From assembly GCF_001676785.2 (NCBI RefSeq), contig NZ_CP015910.2:1922001-1986000 (forward strand): 64,000 bases of DNA, in the 5' to 3' direction. This stretch comes from Brachyspira hyodysenteriae ATCC 27164 (lineage in GTDB: Bacteria > Spirochaetota > Brachyspiria > Brachyspirales > Brachyspiraceae). The notes below the pieces were generated by a model. The model saw only the letters and a program-made list of their open reading frames with translations, did no database searches and was not told the origin of the DNA. This document shows, one piece after another, positions 17,289-26,734 of the stretch (the first letter of the stretch is position 1; every line of letters starts with the position of its first letter). A program made the translations under genes and the position numbers.

Positions 17289-18122
17289 TCAAACACCTAC
17301 AACTTCTAAATCTTTAGAAACAAGTTCCTGCAATTTAGGCTCAACAAAACCTTTCAAAGTATTTTTTGAAGAAGCACAAGCTGAACAAGCTCCTTTAAAC
17401 TCTATCATAACTTTATTACCGTCAACATCTACAAGTCTGCAGCTTCCGCCGTCCATTTTTAGCATAGGATTGATAACTCTCTCCAAAGCTTCTTCTATCT
17501 TCTTAATCTTCTGAACTGTAGTCATCGGAGCATTTTTAGCTTCTCTCTCCATATCTGCCAATTCTTCATTAAGAATATCTTCGATCTTAACCTTACAAGC
17601 TCCGCATCCGCCGCCAGCTTTAGTGTAGAAAGTAACTTCATCTACAGTTTTTAAGTTATTTTCTCTGATTGCTCTTTTTATTTTAGTATCTGTTATACCA
17701 AAACATTTACAAATAATAGCTCCTTCATCATGCTCATCATCTTCTGTAGCGATTCCTCTGTAATTGTTAATGGCTTTTTCTAAAGTTTCCATTCCCATAA
17801 CAGAACAATGCATCTTCTCCTCAGGAAGACCTCCTAATTCCAAAGCTATATCTCTGTTAGTAATTTTTGAAGCTTCATCAAGAGTTTTACCCTTAATCAT
17901 CTCCGTTAATATACTGCTGCTTGCTATAGCTGAAGCACAGCCAAATGTTTGAAATTTAGCATCTTCTATAACTTCAGTATCTTTATTTATTTTTAATGTT
18001 AATTTTAGTGCATCTCCGCACACGATACTTCCTGTCATAGCTTCTGCATCAGGGTTTTGTATTTCCCCTACATTTCTAGGATTAATAAAATGATCCTTTA
18101 CTTTATCTGTATATTCCCACAT
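17289..18122 (-). CDS. nifU: Fe-S cluster assembly scaffold NifU (three-domain)
   Basis: A full-length modular NifU of 277 aa. The N-terminal IscU-like scaffold has cluster cysteines C35, C62 and C106; the central Bfd-like domain has C138, C140, C173 and C176 holding a permanent [2Fe-2S]; the C-terminal Nfu domain has C246-x-x-C249. These spacings match the Azotobacter protein almost residue for residue. An upstream in-frame ATG at 18149 exists, but a GGAGGT ribosome-binding site lies about 9 nt before the ATG at 18122, and the family starts M-W-E-Y-T-D-K-V, so 18122 is the better start. It precedes nifS and follows the small [2Fe-2S] gene. Confidence 0.95.
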   Translation of the reverse strand: MWEYTDKVKDHFINPRNVGEIQNPDAEAMTGSIVCGDALKLTLKINKDTEVIEDAKFQTFGCASAIASSSILTEMIKGKTLDEASKITNRDIALELGGLPEEKMHCSVMGMETLEKAINNYRGIATEDDEHDEGAIICKCFGITDTKIKRAIRENNLKTVDEVTFYTKAGGGCGACKVKIEDILNEELADMEREAKNAPMTTVQKIKKIEEALERVINPMLKMDGGSCRLVDVDGNKVMIEFKGACSACASSKNTLKGFVEPKLQELVSKDLEVVGV

Positions 18123-18208
18123 GTTCCTACCTCCATCTAAGTTAATCATTTAATATAAATATATTAAATAATTTTGGGATATAAAAATAATATTTTTTAT
18201 TTTTTAAA

Positions 18209-18385
18209 TTATTTATTCATTTCATCTAATATTTGTTTTATAGCAACTTGACATCCGCCGCATCCAGTACCGGCTTTAGTTGCATTAGAAACTTCTTCTA
18301 CTGTTTTTAATTTTTTTGATTTGATAGCATCTCTAATTTGATTCTCAGTTACTGCCATACAAAAACATATTGTCTTATCAGCCAT
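18209..18385 (-). CDS. Small Bfd-like [2Fe-2S]-binding protein
   Basis: A 58-codon gene that standard length cut-offs would miss. The product starts M-A-D-K-T-I-C-F-C and has C7-x-C9 and C42-x-x-C45 (T-G-C-G-G-C-Q), the four cluster cysteines of the bacterioferritin-associated-ferredoxin/NifU-central-domain fold. An AGGAGA ribosome-binding site precedes the ATG at 18385 and the gene ends with TAA at 18209. It resembles the middle domain of NifU, which begins 86 bp downstream on the same strand, so it looks like a duplicated and freed domain in the same operon. Likely role: electron or cluster carrier for NifU/NifS (inference). Confidence 0.85.
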   Translation of the reverse strand: MADKTICFCMAVTENQIRDAIKSKKLKTVEEVSNATKAGTGCGGCQVAIKQILDEMNK

Positions 18386-18564
18386 TTTTAGATTCTCCTA
18401 TTATCTAATTAATTTTAAGAAAATAGAAAAATATGAATATCACATTAATCTATTTTATAACCTTCCATTGTTAGAATATTATAACATTTTAATAAATAAA
18501 TATCAAGCATATTTTATATATATAATTGATTTTTTAATATACGGGTATATATTGTATTTTTTAA

Positions 18565-19035
18565 TTAATTTTGATTGACTGTTTCTATCAAAATTGCTTC
18601 TGATTTATTGCTTTCTATATTTTCCAAATCTATCATTCTGAAATTATCTCTGACAGCATAGAATCTTATATTAGCATTAGGAGGAAGATCATTATTTTTT
18701 TCATATAAAGATAATATTAAATCAAATTTCTGATAAGAATAATTTTCTTCAAGAATTTTTTTTAAAGACATAAACATTTTTAAAGAAAGATTAAGAACTT
18801 CTTTAACATTCAAACTATTTGAAATATATATCTCATTATTTTCCCATTCAAAATCTGTTAAATTTTTTCCAACAAAAGAAGTTCTGCATAAAGTACAGTC
18901 TGTTTCATTACTTATAACCCAATATTTTTCATTTTCAGAATTTTCTCTTTCAAATATAGAATAATAATTTTTTAATTCTATATTTGATAAATCTATATCA
19001 GAAATCAATTCTTTCATCTTTGCATTAGTAATCAA
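18565..19035 (-). CDS. Hypothetical protein
   Basis: A 156-aa acidic protein with no signal peptide or membrane segment. I do not recognise a family. Two cysteines form a C-T-L-C pair near residue 47, within E-T-D-C-T-L-C-R-T-S-F, which could bind metal or be redox-active. Codon use resembles its neighbours. It is 61 bp upstream of the glycosyltransferase gene on the same strand and may be cotranscribed with it, but nothing else links it to a function. Confidence 0.55.
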   Translation of the reverse strand: MITNAKMKELISDIDLSNIELKNYYSIFERENSENEKYWVISNETDCTLCRTSFVGKNLTDFEWENNEIYISNSLNVKEVLNLSLKMFMSLKKILEENYSYQKFDLILSLYEKNNDLPPNANIRFYAVRDNFRMIDLENIESNKSEAILIETVNQN

Positions 19036-19096
19036 TATATTAACCTCTTTAATTGATGAGATATTTTTTATATATTATTTTATTATAAAAAAGATT

Positions 19097-20230
19097 TTAT
19101 TTATTTTCTGAGTCTTTATACAATTCATCAGCAATATATTTAACTATCTTTTCTCTTACATCTCTGCCGTAATAATCGAATTGCTTTTCTCTCATTTTTA
19201 CTAGATTCTCTCTATTATTAGCAACAAGTAAATCTATTTTATTAAATATATCATCTGTAGAACTAGTATCATATCCTAAACCATTATTATCAATATATAT
19301 AGGGTTTTCTTCTTCCTGACCAGGTAAAGCTCCCATAGATACAATAGGAATTAAACAGTTAATAGCTTCTATAATAGCTGTAGGACCTGATCTTGTTATT
19401 AATATATCATTCTCATGAAATAATCTAGGTAATTCTTGAGTGTATCCCATTATAATAGGTTTATTTTCTCTAGAAGAATAAACTTTGTTTAATTTATTAA
19501 ATGTTTTTTCATTTCTTCCGCATACAACAGTTACTTCGCATTTATATCTTTCATATAAACCGTCTATTATATACATAAGTCTTTTAGTTCTTTCAGAATT
19601 ATTAAGCAGAAGTATTTTCAATGTATTATTAATATTTGTATTTTTTATTACTTCTTCTTTAGTTTTATATAAAGCATTAAATCCTTCTCTAACAGGCAAG
19701 CCAAATGTAATAATTCTTTCTTTATCTACTCCATTTTTCATCATATATTCAGAAGCTTCATAAGAAGGGCTTATAATTTTATCAGCTCTGTTATCAAACC
19801 ATAATTTGCTTATTGTAATTAAATCTGTTATTATAATAAAAAATTTTGTATTTATCTTTTTCTTTTTTAAAATACTTAGAAGGCTTCCGCTAAACATTGG
19901 GTGAACATTAACTATTATATCAGGTTTATATTCTTTTAAAAGCTTTAAAAATTTTCTTTTAACATGAATGGCATTATTTTTATTTATAATATCTCTATTT
20001 TTAAAAGAGAACCTAAAAATTTTATACCATAATTTAGGAGCATATTTTATACAGCTATTATAAAGTCTTTCAGCAGCCATAAGATCAGGACCGCCAAGTG
20101 TAAAGCCATTTACAACCTTACATTCTATTTCTTCTGAGTATAATGATTTGAAACCTTGTAAAAGTGAAGTGTGAACGCTTTTATGACCATGACCTGTATA
20201 TTCTGATGATATAATAAGAATCTTTTTCAT
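19097..20230 (-). CDS. GT28-type glycosyltransferase, MGDG-synthase/UgtP-like
   Basis: A 377-aa GT-B-fold enzyme. The N-terminus E-Y-T-G-H-G-H-K-S-V-H matches the G-G-G-H-x-x-A-A lipid-acceptor motif of monogalactosyldiacylglycerol synthases and processive diacylglycerol glucosyltransferases. The C-terminal half has the nucleotide-sugar site: V-V-C-G-R-N-E near residue 237, M-G-Y-T-Q-E-L-P-R-L-F near 262 and T-R-S-G-P-T-A-I-I-E-A near 279. It likely adds sugar to diacylglycerol at the inner membrane to make glycolipids, a prominent spirochaete membrane component. Donor sugar is unknown. A single ATG start is followed directly by the K-K-I-L-I-I-S strand. Confidence 0.8.
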   Translation of the reverse strand: MKKILIISSEYTGHGHKSVHTSLLQGFKSLYSEEIECKVVNGFTLGGPDLMAAERLYNSCIKYAPKLWYKIFRFSFKNRDIINKNNAIHVKRKFLKLLKEYKPDIIVNVHPMFSGSLLSILKKKKINTKFFIIITDLITISKLWFDNRADKIISPSYEASEYMMKNGVDKERIITFGLPVREGFNALYKTKEEVIKNTNINNTLKILLLNNSERTKRLMYIIDGLYERYKCEVTVVCGRNEKTFNKLNKVYSSRENKPIIMGYTQELPRLFHENDILITRSGPTAIIEAINCLIPIVSMGALPGQEEENPIYIDNNGLGYDTSSTDDIFNKIDLLVANNRENLVKMREKQFDYYGRDVREKIVKYIADELYKDSENK

Positions 20231-20350
20231 AATATACCTTCTAAAAATTAATATTACTTAGAATAATTAGTATGAATTATACTTTAATTAGTTCATTTGT
20301 CAATAAATATTTGAAATATTATTATATATAATAATATTAAAATCAATAAA

Positions 20351-20381
20351 AAATCCTAATACCATAAAGATATTAGGATTT
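20351..20381 (-). terminator. Terminator of cmk-rpsA
   Basis: Perfect 11-bp stem AAATCCTAATA/TATTAGGATTT (20351-20361 with 20371-20381) with a 9-nt loop, T-rich on both strands. It lies 27 bp past the rpsA stop codon on the minus strand. Confidence 0.85.
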
Positions 20382-20407
20382 TTTATTTCAAATAATTATT
20401 TATTTAA

Positions 20408-22072
20408 TTAATTGTTTATATTGTCAAAAGGATTATAAGTCAAAGAAGTAGGCTCTGCTTTAGAAATATAATTTTGTGTTTCTTTCTTGTTTTGAGCTTC
20501 CATGTATTCTCTTCTTGACAATGAAATTCTTCTCTTGCTTTGATTAACTTCTCTTACAACAAAAGGATAAGTTTCTCCTACTTTAACTACTTCTTCTAAA
20601 GTACTTCCTTTAGGAATTTCAACTTGAGAAACATGCATATAACCTTCCAAATCATCTTCCAAAGAAACAATAGCACCAGAATCAACTATAGCTTTTACAG
20701 TACCATCAACTATAGAACCTTGAGGATGTGCTTTTTCAAATAATCTCCAAGGGCTGTCTTTAGTATGTTTATAGCTTAATTTAATTCTTTGTTTATCTCT
20801 GTCTATAGACATGATAACCATATTAACTTCTTCGCCTTCTTTTACATAATCTTTCATATTAACGATATTGTTTCTCCAATCAAAATCGCTTATATCACAT
20901 ATACCTTCCAAACCATTAGGAAGTTCAAATACAGCAAAGTTTTTAATGATTCTTTTTACTTTACATTTTACAGCAGATTTAACAGGGAAATCTTTTTCAA
21001 CTGTATCCCAAGGATTTTCTTTAACTTGTTTTAATCCTAAAGTAAGTTTTCTCTCAGCAGCATTCATATCAAGTATTTTGCACTCTAAGAAAGCACCTTT
21101 TTTAACAAAATCACTAGGATTATTAACATGAGAATTCCAGCTTAAATCTGAAACATGAACAAGTCCTTCTATACCATCAGCAACTTTTACAAAAGCACCG
21201 AATTTTTTAACATTAGTAACTTCTCCATTGATAATATCGCCTATATGATATTGCTCTACAAATTTACCCCAAGGATCTTCATCCAATTGCTTAAGACCTA
21301 AATCAACTTTACGATTTTCTTTATCAATGTGAAGAACTTTGAACATTCTTTCTTCACCTTTTGATATTACAGACTTAGGATTTACAACTTTATCCCAAGA
21401 CATATTAGGTATGGCAAGGAATCCATCAAAACCTGGTGTAATTTCAATAAAAGCACCGAATTTTTCAATATTTTTTACTTTACCATTGATTATATCATTT
21501 TCTTTAAGATTATTTAAGAATGTTTCTATTCCGGCATTTTGAGTTTCTTCTAATAATACTCTTCTAGAAACAACAACATCTCTTCCGTTTTTCTTGATTA
21601 CTCTAAACTCATACTCTTTACCTATATAATCAGCTTCTTTAATTCCTCTTGCTAAATCTATTTGAGAAAAAGGACAGAATGCCTGATGTCCCATTATAGA
21701 TACTTTAAATCCGCCTTTGATAACTTCTTTAACAACACCTGTAATTGCAGTATTATTTTTTACAGCATTATCTATTAATTCCTGAGATTTTCTCTTATCT
21801 ATTTCACTCTTAGACAATATAACATAACCTTTATCATCTTCGCCTGAAACAATAGCTTCTATTTCCTCTCCAATAGTAGGTTCTTTATCAAATTCACTTC
21901 TTTTAATTTTACCTTCAGATTTAGAATCAAAATCTATAAAAACATCAGTATCATCAAACTGAACTACTTTGCCTTTAACGATTTTTCCTCGGCTTAAAAA
22001 TGTATTATCACTTTCCTCTAAAGCCTTGCGAAATTCAATTTCATCATTTGATAAATTTTTATTATCTTCCAT
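20408..22072 (-). CDS. rpsA: 30S ribosomal protein S1
   Basis: S1 binds mRNA and helps load it on the 30S subunit. The 554-aa protein has six OB-fold S1 domains. The first two (about 28-92 and 108-175) are divergent, ribosome-binding types; the next four follow with the repeated signatures N-G-K-V-K-N-I-E-K-F-G-A-F, G-E-V-T-N-V-K-K-F-G-A-F, K-R-I-I-K-N-F-A-V-F and G-T-V-K-A-I-V-D-S-G-A-I, each ending near G-L-K-Q or S-Y-K-H followed by P-W. An AGGAGGGAG ribosome-binding site precedes the ATG. It lies 49 bp downstream of cmk, a conserved pairing in bacteria. Confidence 0.96.
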   Translation of the reverse strand: MEDNKNLSNDEIEFRKALEESDNTFLSRGKIVKGKVVQFDDTDVFIDFDSKSEGKIKRSEFDKEPTIGEEIEAIVSGEDDKGYVILSKSEIDKRKSQELIDNAVKNNTAITGVVKEVIKGGFKVSIMGHQAFCPFSQIDLARGIKEADYIGKEYEFRVIKKNGRDVVVSRRVLLEETQNAGIETFLNNLKENDIINGKVKNIEKFGAFIEITPGFDGFLAIPNMSWDKVVNPKSVISKGEERMFKVLHIDKENRKVDLGLKQLDEDPWGKFVEQYHIGDIINGEVTNVKKFGAFVKVADGIEGLVHVSDLSWNSHVNNPSDFVKKGAFLECKILDMNAAERKLTLGLKQVKENPWDTVEKDFPVKSAVKCKVKRIIKNFAVFELPNGLEGICDISDFDWRNNIVNMKDYVKEGEEVNMVIMSIDRDKQRIKLSYKHTKDSPWRLFEKAHPQGSIVDGTVKAIVDSGAIVSLEDDLEGYMHVSQVEIPKGSTLEEVVKVGETYPFVVREVNQSKRRISLSRREYMEAQNKKETQNYISKAEPTSLTYNPFDNINN

Positions 22073-22121
22073 TGTTCCTTCTCCCTCCTGTACTTTGACA
22101 GGTTAAAAAATAATCTAATAT

Positions 22122-22793
22122 TTAATTAGACTTTATATTAAAAATCACATTAGCGATTTTTTCAACCACTTCATCAATAGTCATACTTGTAGTGTCTATT
22201 ATATTTGCATTTTCAGGCACCACCAATGGACTATCCTCTCTATTCGAGTCAAACTCATCTCTTTTTCTTATACTTTCCCTAACCTCTTCATAAGTAATAT
22301 TTTTACCTTTAGATAATTCCTCATTATATCTTCTTTTAGCTCTTTCATCTAAAGATGCATCCATATAAAACTTATATTTGGAATTAGGAAATACTACACT
22401 GCCTATGTCTCTACCATCTACAACATAATTACCGCCTTCTGCTATTTTTCTTTGTAGAGATACCATATTCTGTCTTACAATGCTTATAGAAGAAACCTTA
22501 GAAACCAGATTAACAACTTCCATACTTCTTATAGCTTCTGTTACATCTTCATTATCTAAATATATTCTTCCATCATTATCAAAATTAATATTTAAATTAT
22601 TAAGAGCTGATATGACTTCACTATTATTATTTATATCAATATTATGTTTTATCATATATAGGGTTACAGCTCTGTACATAGCACCTGTATCTAAGTATTT
22701 AAAAGATAATTTCTTCGCTAATAATTTAGCTATTGTACTTTTACCTGCCCCTGAAGGACCATCTAGAGTTATTATTTCGTATGTACTTGACAC
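22122..22793 (-). CDS. cmk: Cytidylate kinase
   Basis: Cmk phosphorylates CMP and dCMP with ATP. The 223-aa protein has the P-loop D-G-P-S-G-A-G-K-S-T (residues 10-19), Y-L-D-T-G-A-M-Y-R-A near 35-44 (CMP binding), V-V-D-G-R-D-I-G-S near 132 and the lid-region R-R-Y-N-E. The start appears to be GTG at 22793, with an AAAGG sequence 6 nt upstream; no ATG fits in front of the first beta strand. It heads the cmk-rpsA operon. The other cytidylate-kinase-like gene at 11.5-12.1 kb belongs to a different family. Confidence 0.95.
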   Translation of the reverse strand: MSSTYEIITLDGPSGAGKSTIAKLLAKKLSFKYLDTGAMYRAVTLYMIKHNIDINNNSEVISALNNLNINFDNDGRIYLDNEDVTEAIRSMEVVNLVSKVSSISIVRQNMVSLQRKIAEGGNYVVDGRDIGSVVFPNSKYKFYMDASLDERAKRRYNEELSKGKNITYEEVRESIRKRDEFDSNREDSPLVVPENANIIDTTSMTIDEVVEKIANVIFNIKSN

Positions 22794-22930
22794 CTATAAC
22801 CTTTTTAATTAATATAATTTTCTGTACAGTATATCATAAATAATTATAATTTGCAAATATTTATCTTAATAAAAAACAAACTTTATTAGATTTTTTAAAT
22901 ATTTTCTAATAAATAATTCATACTATAAAG

Positions 22931-23413
22931 CTAAAAATGGAAATAAATACCAAGCAATATATTTGTATCAGTATAAAATCTAGAATAAGATGCAGATAAA
23001 TCTCTTATCATAGTATTGTAATTAATATTCATTGAACTTGAATATGTAAAAAAGGCTGATACCTTTCTATTGCCCAAAAAGTACCATTCTATAGTTTTTA
23101 AAGTTCTGAAAAAATTTAAATAACTTACAGAAGTTTCTACATTTTTATCATATCCCATAAACTCATATAAATTTAAAAATATTGATAATATAGGAATTTT
23201 ACTTTGAACCATAAAAAAAGTACTTAATTTAGGAAAATCAATAGTGCTGAGATTAATAGAATAATCTTCAAAAACTAGATCATTTATATCTGTTATACCA
23301 TCATTAACAGAAGTTATGCTATAAAAACTATCAGAAATCTTGACACTAGTAATACAATATAAATTAAATGAAAATATAAACAAAATACATAATATGTATT
23401 TATAAATATACAT
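22931..23413 (-). CDS. Hypothetical exported protein
   Basis: A 160-aa protein with a hydrophobic N-terminus (residues 4-20) ending near a Cys (L-Y-C-I-T), which looks like a signal peptide; the Cys context is not a good lipobox. The mature part is rich in Ser, Tyr and Phe, with alternating polar and hydrophobic residues, and ends in an aromatic residue (I-Y-F-H-F), the kind of C-terminus seen in outer-membrane beta-barrels. That is only suggestive. It is flanked by gaps of 86 and 137 bp and has no clear operon partner. Confidence 0.5.
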   Translation of the reverse strand: MYIYKYILCILFIFSFNLYCITSVKISDSFYSITSVNDGITDINDLVFEDYSINLSTIDFPKLSTFFMVQSKIPILSIFLNLYEFMGYDKNVETSVSYLNFFRTLKTIEWYFLGNRKVSAFFTYSSSMNINYNTMIRDLSASYSRFYTDTNILLGIYFHF

Positions 23414-23499
23414 TTTTTACAAACCCTAATAATTCAACAAAATTAAATATACATTAAGGATATATAATATAATTATTTTTACAATATGTAAATATCAAT

Positions 23500-24492
23500 T
23501 TATTCAAAAGATTTATATTTCTTTACAGAAAAATTAGCTACTCTCTTGAATTTAGTCATTATTCTAATAATTCCATAAAAAAATCCAAGACCATAAAAAA
23601 AATGTGTTATAAAAAACATAAAAGGATATACAAATATACCTCGAATTTTTGATATAATACCTTTATCAGAAAAAGAATATAAAATTCCTGCTAACGATGT
23701 CATTATTATGTAAACTAATAATGGAAGAAAATAAAATTTTAATACACTTAATTGAGAAAAATGATAAGCACATAATACTATAGGGGTTAAAATTACATAA
23801 TTAGCAAATAATGAAGGCAATATAAATATTAAATTTTTAATATTAAAATCTCTAAATAATTGTTCAAATCTGCCCCTACCATAATTAAGCAGCATTTTTA
23901 TATAAGATTTTAAATTTGATCTAGGAGGCCTTTGAACTATTATTTTAGGATTATATATTAATTTATAACCAAGGGATAATATTTTATCTATTAAAGCATT
24001 CTCTTCATTAGGGTATAAATTTTCATTGAAAAGTCCTGCCTCAAATAATACATTTCTCCTTACAAATAAATTGCAAAGTATAACATCTCGGTCGCTTCCT
24101 TCTTTTACATCATTATTATCAAATCTATATCTATTAGCTATAGGACCTACTGCATAATAGGCTCTCATACATCTATCTATATACATTTCAACCAAAGAAT
24201 TAACTTGATGTACAGCAGGACCTCCTACTATCGCTATTTTTTCATCAGACTCAAATATGATACTAGCTTCCTTAATATTATCCGGACTTACAATAGAATC
24301 ATTATCTATAAAATATATAATATCCCCTAAAGACTGCTTAATACATTCATTTCTCTGAACAGTAGGATGAGTTCCTTCTGCCTGAAAAATTTCAATATTC
24401 TCCTTAGGGTAATTAGATAGATATACCCCTTCTAAAGTCTTTTCTATGTTTTCACCAACTCGGTGCGGTATTATAATAGTAAATTTCAACAA
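23500..24492 (-). CDS. Family 2 glycosyltransferase with C-terminal membrane segments
   Basis: A 330-aa GT-A enzyme. Residues 1-220 carry the GT2 fold: I-I-I-P-H-R-V-G-E-N at the start, Y-F-I-D-N-D-S near residue 62 (the D-x-D-type metal/nucleotide site) and Y-P-N-E-E-N-A-L near 160 (the catalytic E-D-x/E-N region). After about residue 210 come three or four hydrophobic segments, so it is anchored in the inner membrane. Such enzymes add sugars to lipid carriers in surface-glycan synthesis. It follows galT with a 3-bp gap and is translationally linked to it; UDP-galactose supply by GalT may matter for it (inference). Confidence 0.82.
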   Translation of the reverse strand: MLKFTIIIPHRVGENIEKTLEGVYLSNYPKENIEIFQAEGTHPTVQRNECIKQSLGDIIYFIDNDSIVSPDNIKEASIIFESDEKIAIVGGPAVHQVNSLVEMYIDRCMRAYYAVGPIANRYRFDNNDVKEGSDRDVILCNLFVRRNVLFEAGLFNENLYPNEENALIDKILSLGYKLIYNPKIIVQRPPRSNLKSYIKMLLNYGRGRFEQLFRDFNIKNLIFILPSLFANYVILTPIVLCAYHFSQLSVLKFYFLPLLVYIIMTSLAGILYSFSDKGIISKIRGIFVYPFMFFITHFFYGLGFFYGIIRIMTKFKRVANFSVKKYKSFE

Positions 24493-24495
24493 ATT

Positions 24496-25470
24496 CTACA
24501 TTCCCATATATCTGATATATGCTGTTCTTAATTGAGCAGCCATTTCCTCAGGACTTGTAGGATTGCAAGGTGCCCAAGCTCCTGTTTCTGAAGAAGCATT
24601 GAATTTTTGTTTTTCTTTACTTCTCATAGGAGGGAAAAATTCTATATGATAATTCCATATATCACTGTAATTAAAACCATCATTTACAGGAGCACTATAC
24701 ATACACATCATATAAGGAAATTTCATATCGAATAATAAATCCAATGTAGAAGTAGCTTTTTTCAAGGCATCTGCTAGAGATAAACTTTCTTCTTTATTAA
24801 AATCAGTAATAGAATTTTTCTGTTTTTTAGACATTATCATTATACCATAAGGATATTCTGATGCAAAAGGCAAGAAACATATAAAATGATCATTTTCAAA
24901 TATAACTCTCTTATTATATTCAATTTCCTGTTCAATCATATCTAAAAATAGATTTCTGCCATTAACACTATAATAACTAGAAGCCATCTCAATTTTTCTT
25001 TTAACTCTCAAAGGAATCCAACTGTAACCGTATATCTGTCCATGAGGATGAGGCATTGTTACACCAACTACCTCGCCTTTATTTTCAAATGGCATAATAT
25101 ATTTTATCTTTTTATTTTCTGATATAACTTTCATTCTTTCCTGCCATAAAGCCACTAATTTAGCAATATGATCTACAGGAAGCTCAGGTAAAGTAGTATT
25201 ATGATCTGGAGAGTATAAAATAACCTCGCATTTACCTATAGATGGAGCTGTTCTAAACAATTTTCCATTATCAACTTCATCAGGATAAGGAGGTTCAAAA
25301 GATAAAGCAGGAAAGTCATTATCATAACAAAGAACCTCATAACTATCTGGTACTTTTCCGCTGCCAGGACAAAATGGGCAATAGTCTTTAGGCATCTGAG
25401 GACGTGCCTGCCTATGACTAGCTATCATAACATAATCTCCAAGCAATGGATTATAACGCAATTCTGCCAT
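24496..25470 (-). CDS. galT: Galactose-1-phosphate uridylyltransferase
   Basis: GalT exchanges UMP between UDP-glucose and galactose-1-phosphate in the Leloir pathway. The 324-aa protein has a zinc-site C-P-F-C-P-G at residues 31-36 and the catalytic H-P-H-G-Q loop near 158, where a histidine forms the uridylyl intermediate; the I-E-F-F-P-P region near 281 fits the C-terminal HIT-like half. Length and motif spacing agree with the bacterial family. It is the first gene of a pair with a GT2 membrane glycosyltransferase. No galK or galE is in this window. Confidence 0.92.
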   Translation of the reverse strand: MAELRYNPLLGDYVMIASHRQARPQMPKDYCPFCPGSGKVPDSYEVLCYDNDFPALSFEPPYPDEVDNGKLFRTAPSIGKCEVILYSPDHNTTLPELPVDHIAKLVALWQERMKVISENKKIKYIMPFENKGEVVGVTMPHPHGQIYGYSWIPLRVKRKIEMASSYYSVNGRNLFLDMIEQEIEYNKRVIFENDHFICFLPFASEYPYGIMIMSKKQKNSITDFNKEESLSLADALKKATSTLDLLFDMKFPYMMCMYSAPVNDGFNYSDIWNYHIEFFPPMRSKEKQKFNASSETGAWAPCNPTSPEEMAAQLRTAYIRYMGM

Positions 25471-25822
25471 ATTAATTCTCCTTAAATTTCATTTAATAAA
25501 AATATAGTTTTAATTTATAGGTATATTATATACCTTTTTTAATAATAAACAATATATAAAACAAGTATAATTCAAAAATATAAAATTATTATTTAATTGC
25601 TGATTTACTATATACTAAATAAATTTATTTTTATGTCTTTGTATATGTATAGATAGTTTTAGACTGATATTTTTATTATTGATAATAACTTTGTAAAATT
25701 ACTTCTAAACATTAGAACTTATCATTTTATATTAAGTTTTAACAATAAAAATATAAAAATCGTTTATTTTTTATTATTATAATATATAATCTAATAATCA
25801 AAAAAATAGGAATATTATAATT
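25471..25822. other. 352-bp divergent intergenic region with a 17-bp palindrome
   Basis: This gap separates galT (minus) from the glycan locus (plus). It is almost pure A/T. At 25519-25535 lies the palindrome AGGTATATTATATACCT followed by T residues, about 50 bp upstream of galT. No plus-strand gene ends before it, so an operator is as likely as a terminator. I see no RNA gene or ORF here and no convincing promoter for the plus-strand genes. Confidence 0.4.
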
Positions 25823-26731
25823 ATGAAAAAGAAAATTGCTCTGCTTTTATGCTCAACAGGAAATGAGGCATTCGCTGTTGGAAATATAATAATAGGAGCT
25901 AAAAAATACCTATTTCAAAATTTAAAAGATGAAGAATATGATATTATATTCTATACAAATAAATTAGAACAAAATGATGAAAAAGCTTTAAAAACAATTT
26001 TCCCTAGAATAATCATAAAAATATATGAATCCCCATTCTCCAAAAAGATGATGGAATTAAATGAATTAAATAATTTTAGCGTATTTACATATGCCAGATT
26101 TGAAGCTTTTAAATTGCTTGATGATTATCAAAAAATATTCTACGTTGATACTGATATTGTAATACAAAAAGATATTTCAGAAATACTTAATATTAATACA
26201 GAAATGGCTATATGTTATTTTACAAATGGAATGGCAGTATCAGGAAATTTTAATGAAGAAAATATTAATTTAGTAAAAAAATATGATTTAAATAAAGTAT
26301 CAATAGCTGCCGCTGTTTTTTTAATAAATGATAATTTGAAAGATTATAATAAAATGTATAAATGGTGCTATGAAAAATCAGAAGAATATCAAACCAATGA
26401 TCAATCAATACTTTGCCTTTTAATACAGGAATTCAATATAGAAGTTTATGATTTAACAGAAAGTTATGGAGCATATCCTAATTCAAATATAGCTAATGAA
26501 GCACATATAGTACATGCTATAGGACCTGCTAAATTTTGGAGAGGTACTTACAATAAATTCTGGGAAGAAAATAATAAAATATGGATAGAAGCCGGCGGAA
26601 ATCAAACTTATGAAGAAAGCAATGCTAAAAGAAAAAAAATAGATAAAATTGTTTGGTGGATACCAACTTTCAAATTACGCGATAAAGTTAGAAGATATTT
26701 ATTAAAAAAATCAGGATTAAGCGGAAGATAA
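25823..26731 (+). CDS. Family 8-like glycosyltransferase
   Basis: A 302-aa GT-A retaining-type glycosyltransferase. It starts K-K-I-A-L-L-L-C-S-T-G-N and has Y-A-R-F-E-A near residue 93 and F-Y-V-D-T-D-I-V-I near 107, where D-T-D is the metal-binding D-x-D. The late H-A-I-G segment (about 233) is a further GT8-type metal/phosphate contact. There is no signal peptide; the last 35 residues are basic and carry I-V-W-W-I-P-T-F-K-L-R, a tail motif shared with neighbouring enzymes of other families. It starts the plus-strand glycan locus and ends 3 bp before the next gene. A close relative is at 32.2-33.1 kb and a decayed one at 30.2-30.7 kb. Acceptor and donor are unknown. Confidence 0.82.
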   Translation: MKKKIALLLCSTGNEAFAVGNIIIGAKKYLFQNLKDEEYDIIFYTNKLEQNDEKALKTIFPRIIIKIYESPFSKKMMELNELNNFSVFTYARFEAFKLLDDYQKIFYVDTDIVIQKDISEILNINTEMAICYFTNGMAVSGNFNEENINLVKKYDLNKVSIAAAVFLINDNLKDYNKMYKWCYEKSEEYQTNDQSILCLLIQEFNIEVYDLTESYGAYPNSNIANEAHIVHAIGPAKFWRGTYNKFWEENNKIWIEAGGNQTYEESNAKRKKIDKIVWWIPTFKLRDKVRRYLLKKSGLSGR

Positions 26732-26734
26732 AAT

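Noticed and set aside
17289-18149. Longer NifU starting at 18149
   Set aside because: The GGAGGT ribosome-binding site lies inside the extra segment and serves the ATG at 18122; the extra nine residues match no NifU.
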